DNA of 64,000 nt from contig NZ_VRKQ01000008.1 in assembly GCF_008056315.1 (NCBI RefSeq), forward strand, positions 1,754,957 to 1,818,956, in the 5' to 3' direction. A model generated the notes under the pieces. The model was not told the DNA's origin, made no database searches, and was given only the letters and a program-made list of their open reading frames with translations. The position numbers were made by a program, and so were the translations under genes. Shown one piece after another: positions 51,922 to 61,165 of the stretch (positions within the stretch are counted from its first letter, which is position 1; the number at the start of each line of letters is the position of its first letter). The stretch comes from Seonamhaeicola maritimus. Lineage in GTDB: Bacteria; Bacteroidota; Bacteroidia; Flavobacteriales; Flavobacteriaceae.

Positions 51922-53205
51922 ATGATGTTAGTTATGGGTAATAAGACAATTATTATATCAATAATGTTGCTGATTCCAATGTTCTTGATGGCGCAAGAGA
52001 AGGACTCTAAATTCAAATTAAAGTTTAGTGGATTTATAAGTAATGATGCTAGTTTAAATACACGTCAAAGTATATCGGCAAGGGGAGAAGGTTTATTTGT
52101 TTTGGCGCCTAAACCTGTTGAATTAGATAATGAAGGGAATGATATTAATAATACACCTTCATTTAATTTTGTAGGAATTAATTCGAGAATTAGAGTAAAA
52201 ATCACAGGACCGGATGCCTTTGGAGCCAAAACTTCCGGTATGATTGAAGGCGACTTTTTGGGTGTCAACACAGATTCTAAATTTAATTTTAGACTTCGAC
52301 ATGCCTTCATGAAACTAGATTGGGAAAAATCTCAATTACTTGTAGGTCAATATTGGCATCCTACATTTGTAGTAGATTGTTACCCTGGCACTGTTTCTTT
52401 TGGTGCGGGATCACCATTTAATCCGCTAGCAAGAAATCCACAATTTAGATATTCCTATAAACTAGGGAAAACTACAATTAGCTTAACCCAATTAACTAAT
52501 GGCCATTTTACTAATAAGGGAGCTGCAGATGCTCAATTTAACTCCTTAGTTCCAGAGCTTCATTTTCAACTACAGTATAAAGCTGACAAGTTTGTTGGTG
52601 GTTTGGGTTACGGACATCAAATATTAAGACCCGAAATAGTAACGGCAAACAATTACATTACCAAAGAAAAAGTACATAGTAATACCGTTCTAGCTTTTGC
52701 TAAAGTCACTTCCTCAATGTTGACCTTAAAAAGTTATAGTATGTATGGTCAGAATAATGACAATTTAGTCATGATGGGGGGATATGCCGCTGTAGAAAAA
52801 ACCTATACCTCAGATCAAATAAATAAAGGTATTGTTGAATATACACCATACAACAATTTCACGTCCTGGTTAGATATCCATACAAACGGCAAAAAGATAA
52901 TAGCTGGTATTTTTGGTGGCTATTCTAAGAATTTGGGAGCATCTAAAAATGTAGATATTAGTACGTACACAGGAAGGTGGGGAAATGTAAAAGACATGAT
53001 GCGAATATCACCTAGATTAATATTTATTTCAGGTTCAACTATTATTGGTACTGAAATAGAATACTCATCTGTTAATTATAATAAAGGAAATCCAGATGGA
53101 TTAACAGATGAAGAAATAACAGGTTATAACAGCAAGGGTTTAGTTACAAACTATGAAGCAGCAAACAACTTAAAGTTTTTATTAAATGTTACATATAAGT
53201 TTTAA
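51922..53205 (+). CDS. Outer-membrane porin (beta-barrel)
   Basis: The 427-residue protein has a signal peptide (about residues 8-25 of the MMLVMGNKT start; an ATG at 51934 is an alternative). A beta-barrel follows with alternating hydrophobic strands such as SRIRVKITGPDAFGAKTSGMIEG, FRLRHAFMKLDWEKSQLLVGQY and the C-terminal LKFLLNVTYKF, ending in Phe as outer-membrane barrels do. It resembles porins of the OprO/OprP kind in layout. It lies 3 bases after the DUF3360 transporter gene. Confidence 0.85.
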   Translation: MMLVMGNKTIIISIMLLIPMFLMAQEKDSKFKLKFSGFISNDASLNTRQSISARGEGLFVLAPKPVELDNEGNDINNTPSFNFVGINSRIRVKITGPDAFGAKTSGMIEGDFLGVNTDSKFNFRLRHAFMKLDWEKSQLLVGQYWHPTFVVDCYPGTVSFGAGSPFNPLARNPQFRYSYKLGKTTISLTQLTNGHFTNKGAADAQFNSLVPELHFQLQYKADKFVGGLGYGHQILRPEIVTANNYITKEKVHSNTVLAFAKVTSSMLTLKSYSMYGQNNDNLVMMGGYAAVEKTYTSDQINKGIVEYTPYNNFTSWLDIHTNGKKIIAGIFGGYSKNLGASKNVDISTYTGRWGNVKDMMRISPRLIFISGSTIIGTEIEYSSVNYNKGNPDGLTDEEITGYNSKGLVTNYEAANNLKFLLNVTYKF

Positions 53206-53228
53206 TTGGCAATAGTTTTATAACCCAG

Positions 53229-55427
53229 TTATGCCAAAATACTTTCGTGACCAGAATCTTTTACAAATAGACAGCTACTGTTAGTTTTAGTAGTCATATT
53301 TTTAATAAAATCAAAAGGTAAGGTTTCTTGCATTCCAAAGATATTTAAATCTGCCGAAGGAGCTTTTAGTACAAATTCATCGAATATCCCAACATGCACT
53401 TCGGTTAAGGTTTTTGGTAACCTAGCAAGACTTTTCAATCTTTTTAGGAAATTTTTGGCGTTATCTTCTTCTTTGGGATCGTCTACAACAATAATCATAC
53501 GAATACTGGCTTCCCAATTCATTTTTAACTTGTATGCTATCAAAAGAGACAGGTCTAAATTGCCAATATCCCAACCACCTAATTCCCAGTTTCCTTTTCT
53601 ATTGCTCACCCAAACGTTAATAGTATTTCGTTGACCCAACAAAGCAGTGGTATGCAAATTAAAAAGTAGAATACCTATTTCTAAACGCATTGATTCCTTC
53701 ATTACCGGTTTAATTTCATTGTTGTAATCATCATGATCTTGTAAATTTAAAAACATAATGTTTGGTTTAAAAAATGCACCTTGTAATGCCTGACTTCCGT
53801 AATTAATGCCATTAGCAAATTGATCTGTATTGATAACTGTAGAAGAAGAGAAGACTCCCTTTTCTCTAAAAGAAGCTGAAATGTTTTCCAATTCTAAGGC
53901 CAATGTGCTATGCTCTGTAAACCGTTCAATTCCCAATAATTTAATAGAACCTTTAGGACGAGCAATATTCCGAAGAAACTCAAAACTACCTTTTAAACCA
54001 TTTACATCCCTAACAGGCACCATAAGATTTGCTTTCCACGCACGTTGTTGCATTTTTTTCATACCCCAAGTGTGTTTTGCTGCCCATTCTGCAAATGACA
54101 CAAATATTCCAGAACGTACATCTTCAAACGGCGTCTTAAGGTTTTGTCGAGATAGGTACCAATAAACCATAAGTACAATAGCAAATGAGATTAAGCTTAT
54201 TGATGGGTTAATAATAAACATAGCAAATATGGAAGAAATAAGCCCAAGCCACGGCACCCATTTATGAATTTTAAAAATAGGACGGTAACTTATCAACCCC
54301 AAGCGTTGTTCTATAATCACAACTATATTAATCATGGCATATGTTATGAGGAAAAAGAGGGTAACTAAAGGTGCCACGGCATTAATATTGCGCAGTAAAA
54401 GCGTTAGGAAAATCAATATTCCAGTAACTATCATAGCATTACGTGGTTGCCCCGTATCACTAGTTCCTGATAGTATTTTTGAGTAGGGTAGTACCTGATG
54501 TTCACCCATAGCAAACAGAATACGAGAAGACCCGACAATAGAAGCCAATGCAGAAGAGAACGTAGCACCTAAAACACCAGCAATAATTAATGGTCCAAAG
54601 TAGGCCTTATCTACCATAACATAATAATTGGTTAGGAGTTCCTCTTCAGAAGCGCTTCTGGAGATCCAAAAAGCTAATAACATATAAATCACAAAACTCA
54701 CTCCAATGGCCCAAAGTGTACCACTAGGAATACTTTTCTTTGGGTTTTTTAATTCTCCAGACATATTAGCACCAGCCATAATACCTGTGGCGGCGGGAAA
54801 AAAAACTGCAAAAACAATCCAAAAATCACTACCCTTAAAACCATTTTCAACCGAACCTTTAAAAGAACCCCAGCTTAAAGAATCGCTTAAAGGTAATTCC
54901 ATAGACCCATTATAAGCAGCAACAATTATTGAAACAAATGACAAGAAAATAACCCCCATAATGATAAATTGAGTTTTAATAGCCAAATTTGCGCTTATAT
55001 AGGCAATGGTGAAAAGCGAAACAAACACAACAATATCTACTAAAAAAGCATTGTGCTCAGGAAAAATAGCTAACCAGCCTTCCCTAAAACCAAAAATATA
55101 CATGGTAACTGCTAATCCTTGTGAAATGTATCTAGGAATCCCTAAACTACCACCAACTTCTAAACCCAATGCTTGAGAAACAATGGCGTAAGCACCACCA
55201 GCCCCAATACGTATATTGGTTGTTATAGCAGACATAGATAAAGCAGTACATAAGGTGATTAAAAAAGAAATTAGAATGATAAGCCATGCGCCTAATAAAC
55301 CTGCGTTACCAACAACCCAACCCAAGCGCAAATACATTATTACACCTAGTATAGTAAGTAAAGTTGGCGTAAAAACACCACCAAAAGTTCCGAATTTTTT
55401 AATTTTTTTAGAAGAATCTCCTTTCAT
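53229..55427 (-). CDS. Cation-chloride cotransporter family (SLC12-like) permease
   Basis: The 732-residue protein opens with GTFGGVFTPTLLTILGVIMYLRLGWVVGNAG, the signature of Na-K-Cl/K-Cl cotransporters (APC fold). About 12 helices follow, with IRIGAGGAYAIVSQALG. A ~250-residue C-terminal cytoplasmic domain (about 460-732; SIKLLGIERF, VWVSNRKGNWELGGWDIGN, IIVVDDPKEEDNAKNFLKRL) is typical for the family. It probably moves chloride with Na or K and helps in osmotic balance in a marine organism. It is convergent with the porin gene. Confidence 0.9.
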   Translation of the reverse strand: MKGDSSKKIKKFGTFGGVFTPTLLTILGVIMYLRLGWVVGNAGLLGAWLIILISFLITLCTALSMSAITTNIRIGAGGAYAIVSQALGLEVGGSLGIPRYISQGLAVTMYIFGFREGWLAIFPEHNAFLVDIVVFVSLFTIAYISANLAIKTQFIIMGVIFLSFVSIIVAAYNGSMELPLSDSLSWGSFKGSVENGFKGSDFWIVFAVFFPAATGIMAGANMSGELKNPKKSIPSGTLWAIGVSFVIYMLLAFWISRSASEEELLTNYYVMVDKAYFGPLIIAGVLGATFSSALASIVGSSRILFAMGEHQVLPYSKILSGTSDTGQPRNAMIVTGILIFLTLLLRNINAVAPLVTLFFLITYAMINIVVIIEQRLGLISYRPIFKIHKWVPWLGLISSIFAMFIINPSISLISFAIVLMVYWYLSRQNLKTPFEDVRSGIFVSFAEWAAKHTWGMKKMQQRAWKANLMVPVRDVNGLKGSFEFLRNIARPKGSIKLLGIERFTEHSTLALELENISASFREKGVFSSSTVINTDQFANGINYGSQALQGAFFKPNIMFLNLQDHDDYNNEIKPVMKESMRLEIGILLFNLHTTALLGQRNTINVWVSNRKGNWELGGWDIGNLDLSLLIAYKLKMNWEASIRMIIVVDDPKEEDNAKNFLKRLKSLARLPKTLTEVHVGIFDEFVLKAPSADLNIFGMQETLPFDFIKNMTTKTNSSCLFVKDSGHESILA

Positions 55428-55618
55428 AAATGTAGCATAGGAATATTGGTATTAATTTACTAATTATCTATCTATTTAAATGAGGAATAAATTTCTTTTT
55501 TATTGATATAATGTATTCAATGTTTTTTAGAAATTACAACTATCCATTTTTGTACAAATTACAATAATATGATTTGGTGTTATTTTAATTTTATAAGTGC
55601 TACTTACTTAGAATTTGC

Positions 55619-55655
55619 TATATTTGAAAATTGGTTAACCAATTTGGTTATCCAA
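55619..55655 (+). promoter_or_regulatory. Promoter and tandem GntR-type operator of the PL6 gene
   Basis: TATATTTG (55619-55626) fits TAnnTTTG. Immediately after comes the perfect palindrome AAATTGGTTAACCAATTT (55628-55645), and then TTGGTTATCCAA (55644-55655), a near copy. The tandem core TTGG-N4-CCAA resembles FadR-type GntR sites (TGGT..ACCA). Located between the -7 element and the ATG at 55671, a repressor would block transcription. Confidence 0.7.
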
Positions 55656-55670
55656 TTAAATAATAATTCT

Positions 55671-57413
55671 ATGAAAAATTACCTTAGCTTTTTATGTCTG
55701 TTACTTGTAATTCATACAAACTCACAAGTTGTAACGAACAACACAGAACTTCAAAATGCCATATCTAGTGCTGCTCCAGGAACAATTATAGAGTTAGCGG
55801 ATGGCACTTGGACTGATGTACAAATAACTATAAACGTAAATGCTACTGAACTTCAGCCTTTTATTATTAAAGCTCAAAATCCGGGAAATGTTTTTTTTGA
55901 AGGGCGATCAAATATAAGTTTAGGAGGGTCTTATATCATTTTCGAAGGTGTTGTTTTCCAAAATGCTAGTGGGTTAATTACTGATGGTGATAAAATAGAA
56001 CCTATTATAGAGTTTAGAGATACAAGTAATAATGATTGTACTAATTGTCATGTTAGAAATATTAAAATTGATTCATATAACGGAGCGGTTAGTCAAGAGA
56101 CTCTCAAATTCAAATGGATTATAATCTACGGTGAGTATAATGAAGTTAGTTACTGTTCTTTCATTGGAAAAAATGGTGTTGGAAGTATAATTAACGATAA
56201 TCATAATAATTCAACCCCCGATTATTCTAAAATACATCATAATTATTTTGCCGACAGAGTACCAGTTAATAATGATATAAATGGATTGAATGATCAAGAT
56301 GCCATAAGAATAGGTGTTAGTACCACATCTCTGTCAGATTCATTTACAGAAGTTTATGATAATTTCTTTTATAATTGGTCTGGTGAAGTAGAAATTATCT
56401 CGAATAAATGTGGTAGTAATAAATATTACAATAACACTTTTAGGGATTATCAGGGTATTTTAACTTTAAGACATGGAAATGGTTCTGAAGTATTTAATAA
56501 TTTCTTTTTTGCAGAAAACAATGATTTTTCAGGAGGTATTAGGGTTATAGGTGAAGATCATAAAGTTTACAACAATTATATTGAAGGTGTTAATCATAGA
56601 AAACCGGGAGGTTCAGGCTCTAGTGCAACAGGTGGTATAAATGTTATGAATGGTATACAGGATTCTGAGTTAAATCAATATTTTCAAGTTAAAAATGTAC
56701 AAATTGTAAATAATACGCTTGTTAACTGCGATTTAGCAATAAGAGTTGGAACCAGTTTAAGCGGTGCAACGCTTGCTCCAGAGAATTTAATTGTTGCTAA
56801 CAATATTATGTTGAATTCTAGTGAATCTGCGTTTCAGGAAGTTAATGCACCAACGGGTAGTTCATTATACGAAGGAAACATTAATCAGAACGGAAGTTGG
56901 GATTTAACCAATGGTGTAAATTCAAATCAAACTGTAGGTTCTGGACTATTAACAAGCGGAAGTGATTTTTATAGATTAGCAACAGGAAGTGCTGCCATTG
57001 ATGCGGGAGTAGGTACATATTCCTTTTTAACAAAAGATATTTTATATGGCAATAGAGAAGTAGCCTTTGATGCTGGTGCAGAAGAATTTGGAGCTGGTGG
57101 TACTGTGGGGCCATATGATGTAGCCGATGTAGGTATTACTTTAGGTTTTGGCGCCTTAAATGCATTGTCGGTTGGAGATATGAATTTTAAACAGCAAACT
57201 ATTAAACTATTCCCTATACCTACAAATGGTGAGTTAACCATTTCAAAAAACAATGATAATATAGGATCTATTAGGATATTTGATATGCAAGGGAAACTAC
57301 TTCACCAACAGCATATAGAACAGAATAGGACTAAAATTGATGTTAGTTATTTATCATCAGGTATTTATGTTTTAAGAACTCTTGAAGACACCGTGCGTTT
57401 TGTTATTAACTAG
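55671..57413 (+). CDS. Polysaccharide lyase family 6 (alginate lyase-type) with T9SS sorting domain
   Basis: I use the ATG at 55671, giving 580 residues with a signal peptide (ends TNSQ). The PL6 parallel beta-helix shows in repeated I-x-x-N-x-F rungs. The catalytic pair is present: K246 in ISNKCG and R267 in TLRHGN, 21 residues apart as in chondroitinase B (K250/R271). The C-terminal ~75 residues (QTIKLFPIPTNGELTI, SGIYVLRT) form a type IX secretion sorting domain. PL6 enzymes cleave alginate, here probably exported to the cell surface. No other alginate genes are near. Confidence 0.92.
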   Translation: MKNYLSFLCLLLVIHTNSQVVTNNTELQNAISSAAPGTIIELADGTWTDVQITINVNATELQPFIIKAQNPGNVFFEGRSNISLGGSYIIFEGVVFQNASGLITDGDKIEPIIEFRDTSNNDCTNCHVRNIKIDSYNGAVSQETLKFKWIIIYGEYNEVSYCSFIGKNGVGSIINDNHNNSTPDYSKIHHNYFADRVPVNNDINGLNDQDAIRIGVSTTSLSDSFTEVYDNFFYNWSGEVEIISNKCGSNKYYNNTFRDYQGILTLRHGNGSEVFNNFFFAENNDFSGGIRVIGEDHKVYNNYIEGVNHRKPGGSGSSATGGINVMNGIQDSELNQYFQVKNVQIVNNTLVNCDLAIRVGTSLSGATLAPENLIVANNIMLNSSESAFQEVNAPTGSSLYEGNINQNGSWDLTNGVNSNQTVGSGLLTSGSDFYRLATGSAAIDAGVGTYSFLTKDILYGNREVAFDAGAEEFGAGGTVGPYDVADVGITLGFGALNALSVGDMNFKQQTIKLFPIPTNGELTISKNNDNIGSIRIFDMQGKLLHQQHIEQNRTKIDVSYLSSGIYVLRTLEDTVRFVIN

Positions 57414-57560
57414 CAGAACTAATTAAAAGCTAAAATATATTCTAAGTTTATTAATGCTTCTTGTTGTAGAATCCATACAGCAATGCCTTTTTATGACTAA
57501 TATCATGAAAAATGGGTTCATCTTTTTTTAATTTTAGATAATTCAAAAGTTAATTTAATT

Positions 57561-58718
57561 ATGAAAAATTCAAACCATTCATTCATTAGAACCATTTGCT
57601 ATAATATATTTATTCTTGGCTTTTTATTCTTGTTATCCGGCTGTAATAATGCTTCAAAAGATAAAACAGATAAGGCCGTAACAGAAGAGGTAGAAAAGGT
57701 TAACGAAATCTTTTGGAATGTAAAAGCGCTTAAACCAGATGGAAAAAGCTTAGATATTAAAATATTTGACGAAGAAGGTAAATCTTTTGATATTATGGCT
57801 ATTCAAAATTCTGATCAAGACAACTTTTTAGATGTAAAAGCTATTATAGGTGGTGAAAAATTACCTGTTAAGATGTTAGTTAGTAATGATCAGTATGCAC
57901 CTGTAACAGCTATAAGTAAACAAGGCGTTGCTTATGATCTAAAAGCAATAACTCCAGAAGGTGAACAACTAGATGTTAAAGGCGTACACAGATTTGGATA
58001 TGTTGTTCTTATGAAAGCAGTTGCTGAAAAAGGAGTTTTATATCCAATAAGAGCTATTTCACCAGACGGAAAACTTAATGATGTTAAGGGTATAAAAATC
58101 AACCATCAAGATAGAGAAATGACCTCTAGAGGATTAAGTATACATGCACATGTTAAAGCAATGCATCCATCAGCCAATGAAGACAAATTTAAAATTCCTA
58201 AACTAAGGGAAAAAGAGGCTAACAAGAAACTAGTATTTAAGAATAATTTTAAAAAAGTAATTTGGAATATCAAAACGGTAACCACTGATGGTAAAAATCT
58301 AGATGTAAAAGCTATTGATGCCGAAGGGAATATATTTGACGTAAAAGCAATACAAGATTCTAAACAACATAGTTTTATGAATATTAAAGCTTTTGTAGAT
58401 GGAACTGAACTACCAATTAAAATAATGGATAGTGAAGACGAATATGCGCCAATTAAAGCTATTGGAACAGACGGTACTATTTTTGATATTAAGGCCATAA
58501 CCGAAGAAGATATAAAACTTGATATTAAAGGCGTTAGCAGATCAGGTAATATTATTAATGTTAAAGCTATAAATGAAAATGGAGAATTATTAGCTGTTAA
58601 AGCTTTTGCTCCAGACGGAACACTTAATCAGGTAAAAGGTATTAAGATTTTTGATAGAAAAGTAGAAATGAAAGTACAAGGAAATCCTGTTTACGCACAT
58701 TTAAAAGCTATTAAATAA
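57561..58718 (+). CDS. Lipoprotein of repeated V-K-A-I/G motifs in two duplicated halves
   Basis: The 385-residue protein has a lipoprotein signal (LFLLSGCNN). The rest is made of short beta repeats of the form D-V-K-A-I-x-x-x-G, with about 20-residue periodicity. Two halves of ~155 residues (about 51-205 and 230-385) align: each begins WN-[VI]-K, has ISKQGVAYDLKAIT / GTDGTIFDIKAIT, and ends HAHVKAMHP / YAHLKAIK. It probably forms an elongated beta structure outside the cell. I recognise no characterised function. It follows the PL6 gene by 147 bases without a clear terminator. Confidence 0.8.
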   Translation: MKNSNHSFIRTICYNIFILGFLFLLSGCNNASKDKTDKAVTEEVEKVNEIFWNVKALKPDGKSLDIKIFDEEGKSFDIMAIQNSDQDNFLDVKAIIGGEKLPVKMLVSNDQYAPVTAISKQGVAYDLKAITPEGEQLDVKGVHRFGYVVLMKAVAEKGVLYPIRAISPDGKLNDVKGIKINHQDREMTSRGLSIHAHVKAMHPSANEDKFKIPKLREKEANKKLVFKNNFKKVIWNIKTVTTDGKNLDVKAIDAEGNIFDVKAIQDSKQHSFMNIKAFVDGTELPIKIMDSEDEYAPIKAIGTDGTIFDIKAITEEDIKLDIKGVSRSGNIINVKAINENGELLAVKAFAPDGTLNQVKGIKIFDRKVEMKVQGNPVYAHLKAIK

Positions 58719-58750
58719 TCTATTAAAGACAAAAACTAATATTATATAAT

Positions 58751-58771
58751 TAAAAGCTAAAAGCTAAAAGC
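58751..58771 (+). repeat. Exact 7-nt tandem repeat, three copies
   Basis: TAAAAGC is repeated three times exactly, with a partial copy also at 57424. The last copy merges into the terminator stem that follows. Confidence 0.7.
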
Positions 58772-58803
58772 TATCCCGAACTAGATTTGGGGTAGCTTTT
58801 TCA
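58766..58803 (+). terminator. Intrinsic terminator after the repeat lipoprotein
   Basis: AAAAGCTATCCC (58766-58777) pairs with GGGGTAGCTTTT (58789-58800) with one G-U pair, followed by T residues. Confidence 0.8.
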
Positions 58804-58938
58804 TTATTATTACTTTCTTTTTTCATTTAAGGAAAAACTATTTAATAAATAGGGAGTAAGTGGCACTTTAGTTAAATTAAATATCAAAATTGAATCAAAC
58901 AGTAAAATTCTTTATTCTATATATTTGTAATACAGTAT

Positions 58939-59793
58939 ATGCTTAGAGATATTATAGAAATAAATGATTTTACCATTTTGGTTGAAGAAGCCAAAGTAAA
59001 TGAGCCTACACTAGATTCATGTTTTTTTGATGAGCCTATAATTGCTGTAGCATTTTATGGTGAGGGGAATGTAGATTTAACCGTAAAATACACCAACGAA
59101 GAAAAGGTATTTAACCACACTAAAGGTTTGGCACTCTCTTTTTTTGCAGATGATAAAGTAAAGTTTGTACATGCGGTTTCTGCATCTAAACCATTACAGT
59201 GCTTAGTTATAGCAACTTCTACTAAAACAATTGATAATCTACCTAATCAAGAAGGTGAACTTTTTGGAGAAATGCTCAATGAACTTGTCAATCCTTCCAA
59301 AAACTATGTAGAAGGCCCTAGTTTTATAATGACGCCAGAAATGCAAATTATAGTAGATTCTTTGTTCAATATTAAATATGAAGGAAAAACAAAAATGATG
59401 TTTTTCAGAAGTCAAATCACCACCTTGTTATCACATTTTTTTGGTCAGTTAGCAATTCTTAAAACTGAAAAAATTAAAACTTATGAAAGGAAAAAACTAA
59501 TTCTAGCTAGAGATATTCTATTACAAAACATTGACAACCCACCATCTTTAAATGAAATTTCAAAGGAAATTGGATTAAATACATTTAAACTGAAAAAAGA
59601 ATTTAAAGCTTTTTTTGGAGTCCCTGTTTTTAAATACCTTCAAAATGAGCGACTTACCTTAGCTCATAAAATGATTAGAAATCAAGAAATGAGTGTTCAG
59701 GAAGCGTCATGGCATGTAGGTTATGATAGTTTAAGTTCCTTCTCAAACGCCTTTGAAAAAAAGTTTGGTTACCGCCCAAGTCAAATTAAGTAA
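58939..59793 (+). CDS. AraC-family transcriptional regulator
   Basis: The 284-residue protein has an N-terminal cupin-like sensor domain (about 1-150) and a C-terminal AraC HTH pair. PPSLNEISKEIGLNTFKLKKEFKAFFG is the first helix-turn-helix. QEASWHVGYDSLSSFSNAFEKKFGYRPSQ is the second, with the family's G-Y/F-x-S-x-S-x-F-S-x-A-F-K-K signature. A candidate -7 element TATATTTG lies at 58920. It is followed by a probable target operon. Confidence 0.94.
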   Translation: MLRDIIEINDFTILVEEAKVNEPTLDSCFFDEPIIAVAFYGEGNVDLTVKYTNEEKVFNHTKGLALSFFADDKVKFVHAVSASKPLQCLVIATSTKTIDNLPNQEGELFGEMLNELVNPSKNYVEGPSFIMTPEMQIIVDSLFNIKYEGKTKMMFFRSQITTLLSHFFGQLAILKTEKIKTYERKKLILARDILLQNIDNPPSLNEISKEIGLNTFKLKKEFKAFFGVPVFKYLQNERLTLAHKMIRNQEMSVQEASWHVGYDSLSSFSNAFEKKFGYRPSQIK

Positions 59794-59824
59794 CAACTTT
59801 TCGAACAAATCTTTATCCTTTCCA

Positions 59825-59843
59825 GACAAATCATTCATTTGTC
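59825..59843. promoter_or_regulatory. Inverted repeat operator upstream of the operon following araC-type gene
   Basis: GACAAAT-N5-ATTTGTC is perfect over 7 bp each side. It lies 7 bases before the -7 element TAATTTTG (59851-59858). The adjacent AraC regulator is the natural candidate to bind it. Confidence 0.65.
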
Positions 59844-59850
59844 TTCAGCA

Positions 59851-59858
59851 TAATTTTG
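59851..59858 (+). promoter_or_regulatory. -7 element of the membrane-protein/NmrA genes
   Basis: TAATTTTG fits TAnnTTTG and lies 25 bases before the start at 59884. The inverted repeat at 59825 occupies the -33 area. Confidence 0.6.
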
Positions 59859-59883
59859 TCTTGTAATTAAAACTTATAAAGAT

Positions 59884-60273
59884 ATGAAAACAAAACGCGC
59901 AATTTTATTAGGCATTGCCATTTGGATAATTGGCATCCTATTTTATTTAATTTCTTATTCTGTATCCATTTTAGAAAATGCCGATACACAAGCCAATGTG
60001 TTATTATTTATAGTGGTTATGCCATTAGTTTGGTTTGGCTGTCATTTCTATTACAAAACCGATACGAAAACTCACGGGTTAAAAATTGGTAAAACACTAC
60101 TACTAACAGCAGTAGCCTTAGATGCCTTAATTACAGTTCCATTATTTATTATACCTAACGGAGGGAGCCATTATAGCTTTTTTACATCATTAGGATTCTG
60201 GATCATTGCTTTTGAATTTATAGCAGTGGCAACATTGTACTGGTACGCTTGTGTATACTCAAAAAAAAAATAA
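59884..60273 (+). CDS. Four-helix membrane protein (possibly DUF5367)
   Basis: The 129-residue protein has four membrane helices (about residues 7-26, 36-52, 67-90, 100-122). THGLKIGKTLLLTAVALDALITVPLFIIP matches what I recall of DUF5367-type proteins, but this is uncertain. Function unknown. It is the first gene after the AraC-type regulator and lies 49 bases before the NmrA gene. Confidence 0.65.
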   Translation: MKTKRAILLGIAIWIIGILFYLISYSVSILENADTQANVLLFIVVMPLVWFGCHFYYKTDTKTHGLKIGKTLLLTAVALDALITVPLFIIPNGGSHYSFFTSLGFWIIAFEFIAVATLYWYACVYSKKK

Positions 60274-60322
60274 CAAAATAGTATCAAATTCGAAATATTT
60301 CAAAAATTAAAAACATTAAAAA

Positions 60323-61165
60323 ATGAAAAATCAAAGTAAAGTTTTAGTAATAGGCGGAACTGGTAAAACAGGAAGAAAAGTAGCTAAAAAATTAACAGAA
60401 AAAGGACATAAAGTAAGAATTGGTTCTCGTAATGCAACACCATCATTCAATTGGGATGATTCAACAACTTGGTCTAATGCACTTACAGACATAGATAAAG
60501 TATACATTACATTTCAACCAGATTTAGCGGTTCCTGGGGCATTAAAAGCCATAGAAGAACTTACCAAACAAGCCAAAAGATGTGGTGTTAAAAAACTGGT
60601 ACTGTTATCAGGAAAAGGAGAAAGAGAAGCAGAACTATGTGAGCAAGTTGTTATCCATTCTGGTTTAGATTTCACTATTGTTCGTGCTAGTTGGTTTAAT
60701 CAAAATTTTAGTGAAAGCTTCTTTTTAGAACCTATTCTTGAAGGATTTGTGGCTTTGCCTCAAGCCAATGTAAAAGTACCATACGTTGATACAGAAGACA
60801 TTGCCGAAGTAGCTGTTGCAGCGTTATTAAACAATGAGCATAATGGAAAGATATATCAACTTACTGGGCCAAGGGCACTAACATTTGAAGATGTCATTTC
60901 GGAGATTGGGCAGGTTACAGGTAGAGATATTGCTTTTACACCAATTGCTTTACCTGCATACGTTAATGTGATGAAGCAACAGGGTGTTCCAAGTGATTTT
61001 GTATGGCTAATAGAATACTTGTTCTCAGAGGTTTTAGGTAATCCTAGTAATTCTGAAATCACCAATGATATAGAGCTTGTATTAGGCCGAAAGCCAATAG
61101 ATTTTTTAGACTATGTAAGAGAAACTTCAGCAAAGGGCGTATGGCACCCTAAAACCTTGGCATAA
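60323..61165 (+). CDS. NmrA/NAD(P)H-binding SDR-like protein
   Basis: The 280-residue atypical SDR has VLVIGGTGKTGRKVAKKL (G-x-x-G-x-x-G cofactor loop) with basic residues after (RIGSRN), suggesting NADP. LVLLSGKGERE and IVRASWFNQNF are typical of NmrA-like redox sensors or reductases. A catalytic Tyr-x3-Lys is not evident. It follows the four-helix membrane gene in the likely AraC-controlled set. Confidence 0.88.
   Translation: MKNQSKVLVIGGTGKTGRKVAKKLTEKGHKVRIGSRNATPSFNWDDSTTWSNALTDIDKVYITFQPDLAVPGALKAIEELTKQAKRCGVKKLVLLSGKGEREAELCEQVVIHSGLDFTIVRASWFNQNFSESFFLEPILEGFVALPQANVKVPYVDTEDIAEVAVAALLNNEHNGKIYQLTGPRALTFEDVISEIGQVTGRDIAFTPIALPAYVNVMKQQGVPSDFVWLIEYLFSEVLGNPSNSEITNDIELVLGRKPIDFLDYVRETSAKGVWHPKTLA

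Noticed and set aside
53207-53238. TTGGCA/TGCCAA inverted repeat between porin and cotransporter genes as a terminator
   Set aside because: Arms are only 6 bp with a long loop and no T run; too weak to call.
53830-54165. 111-aa plus-strand frame
   Set aside because: Lies inside the cation-chloride cotransporter gene; antisense shadow.
58106-58498. 130-aa minus-strand frame
   Set aside because: Mirror of the repeated V-K-A-I coding sequence; its repetitiveness is inherited from the real gene.
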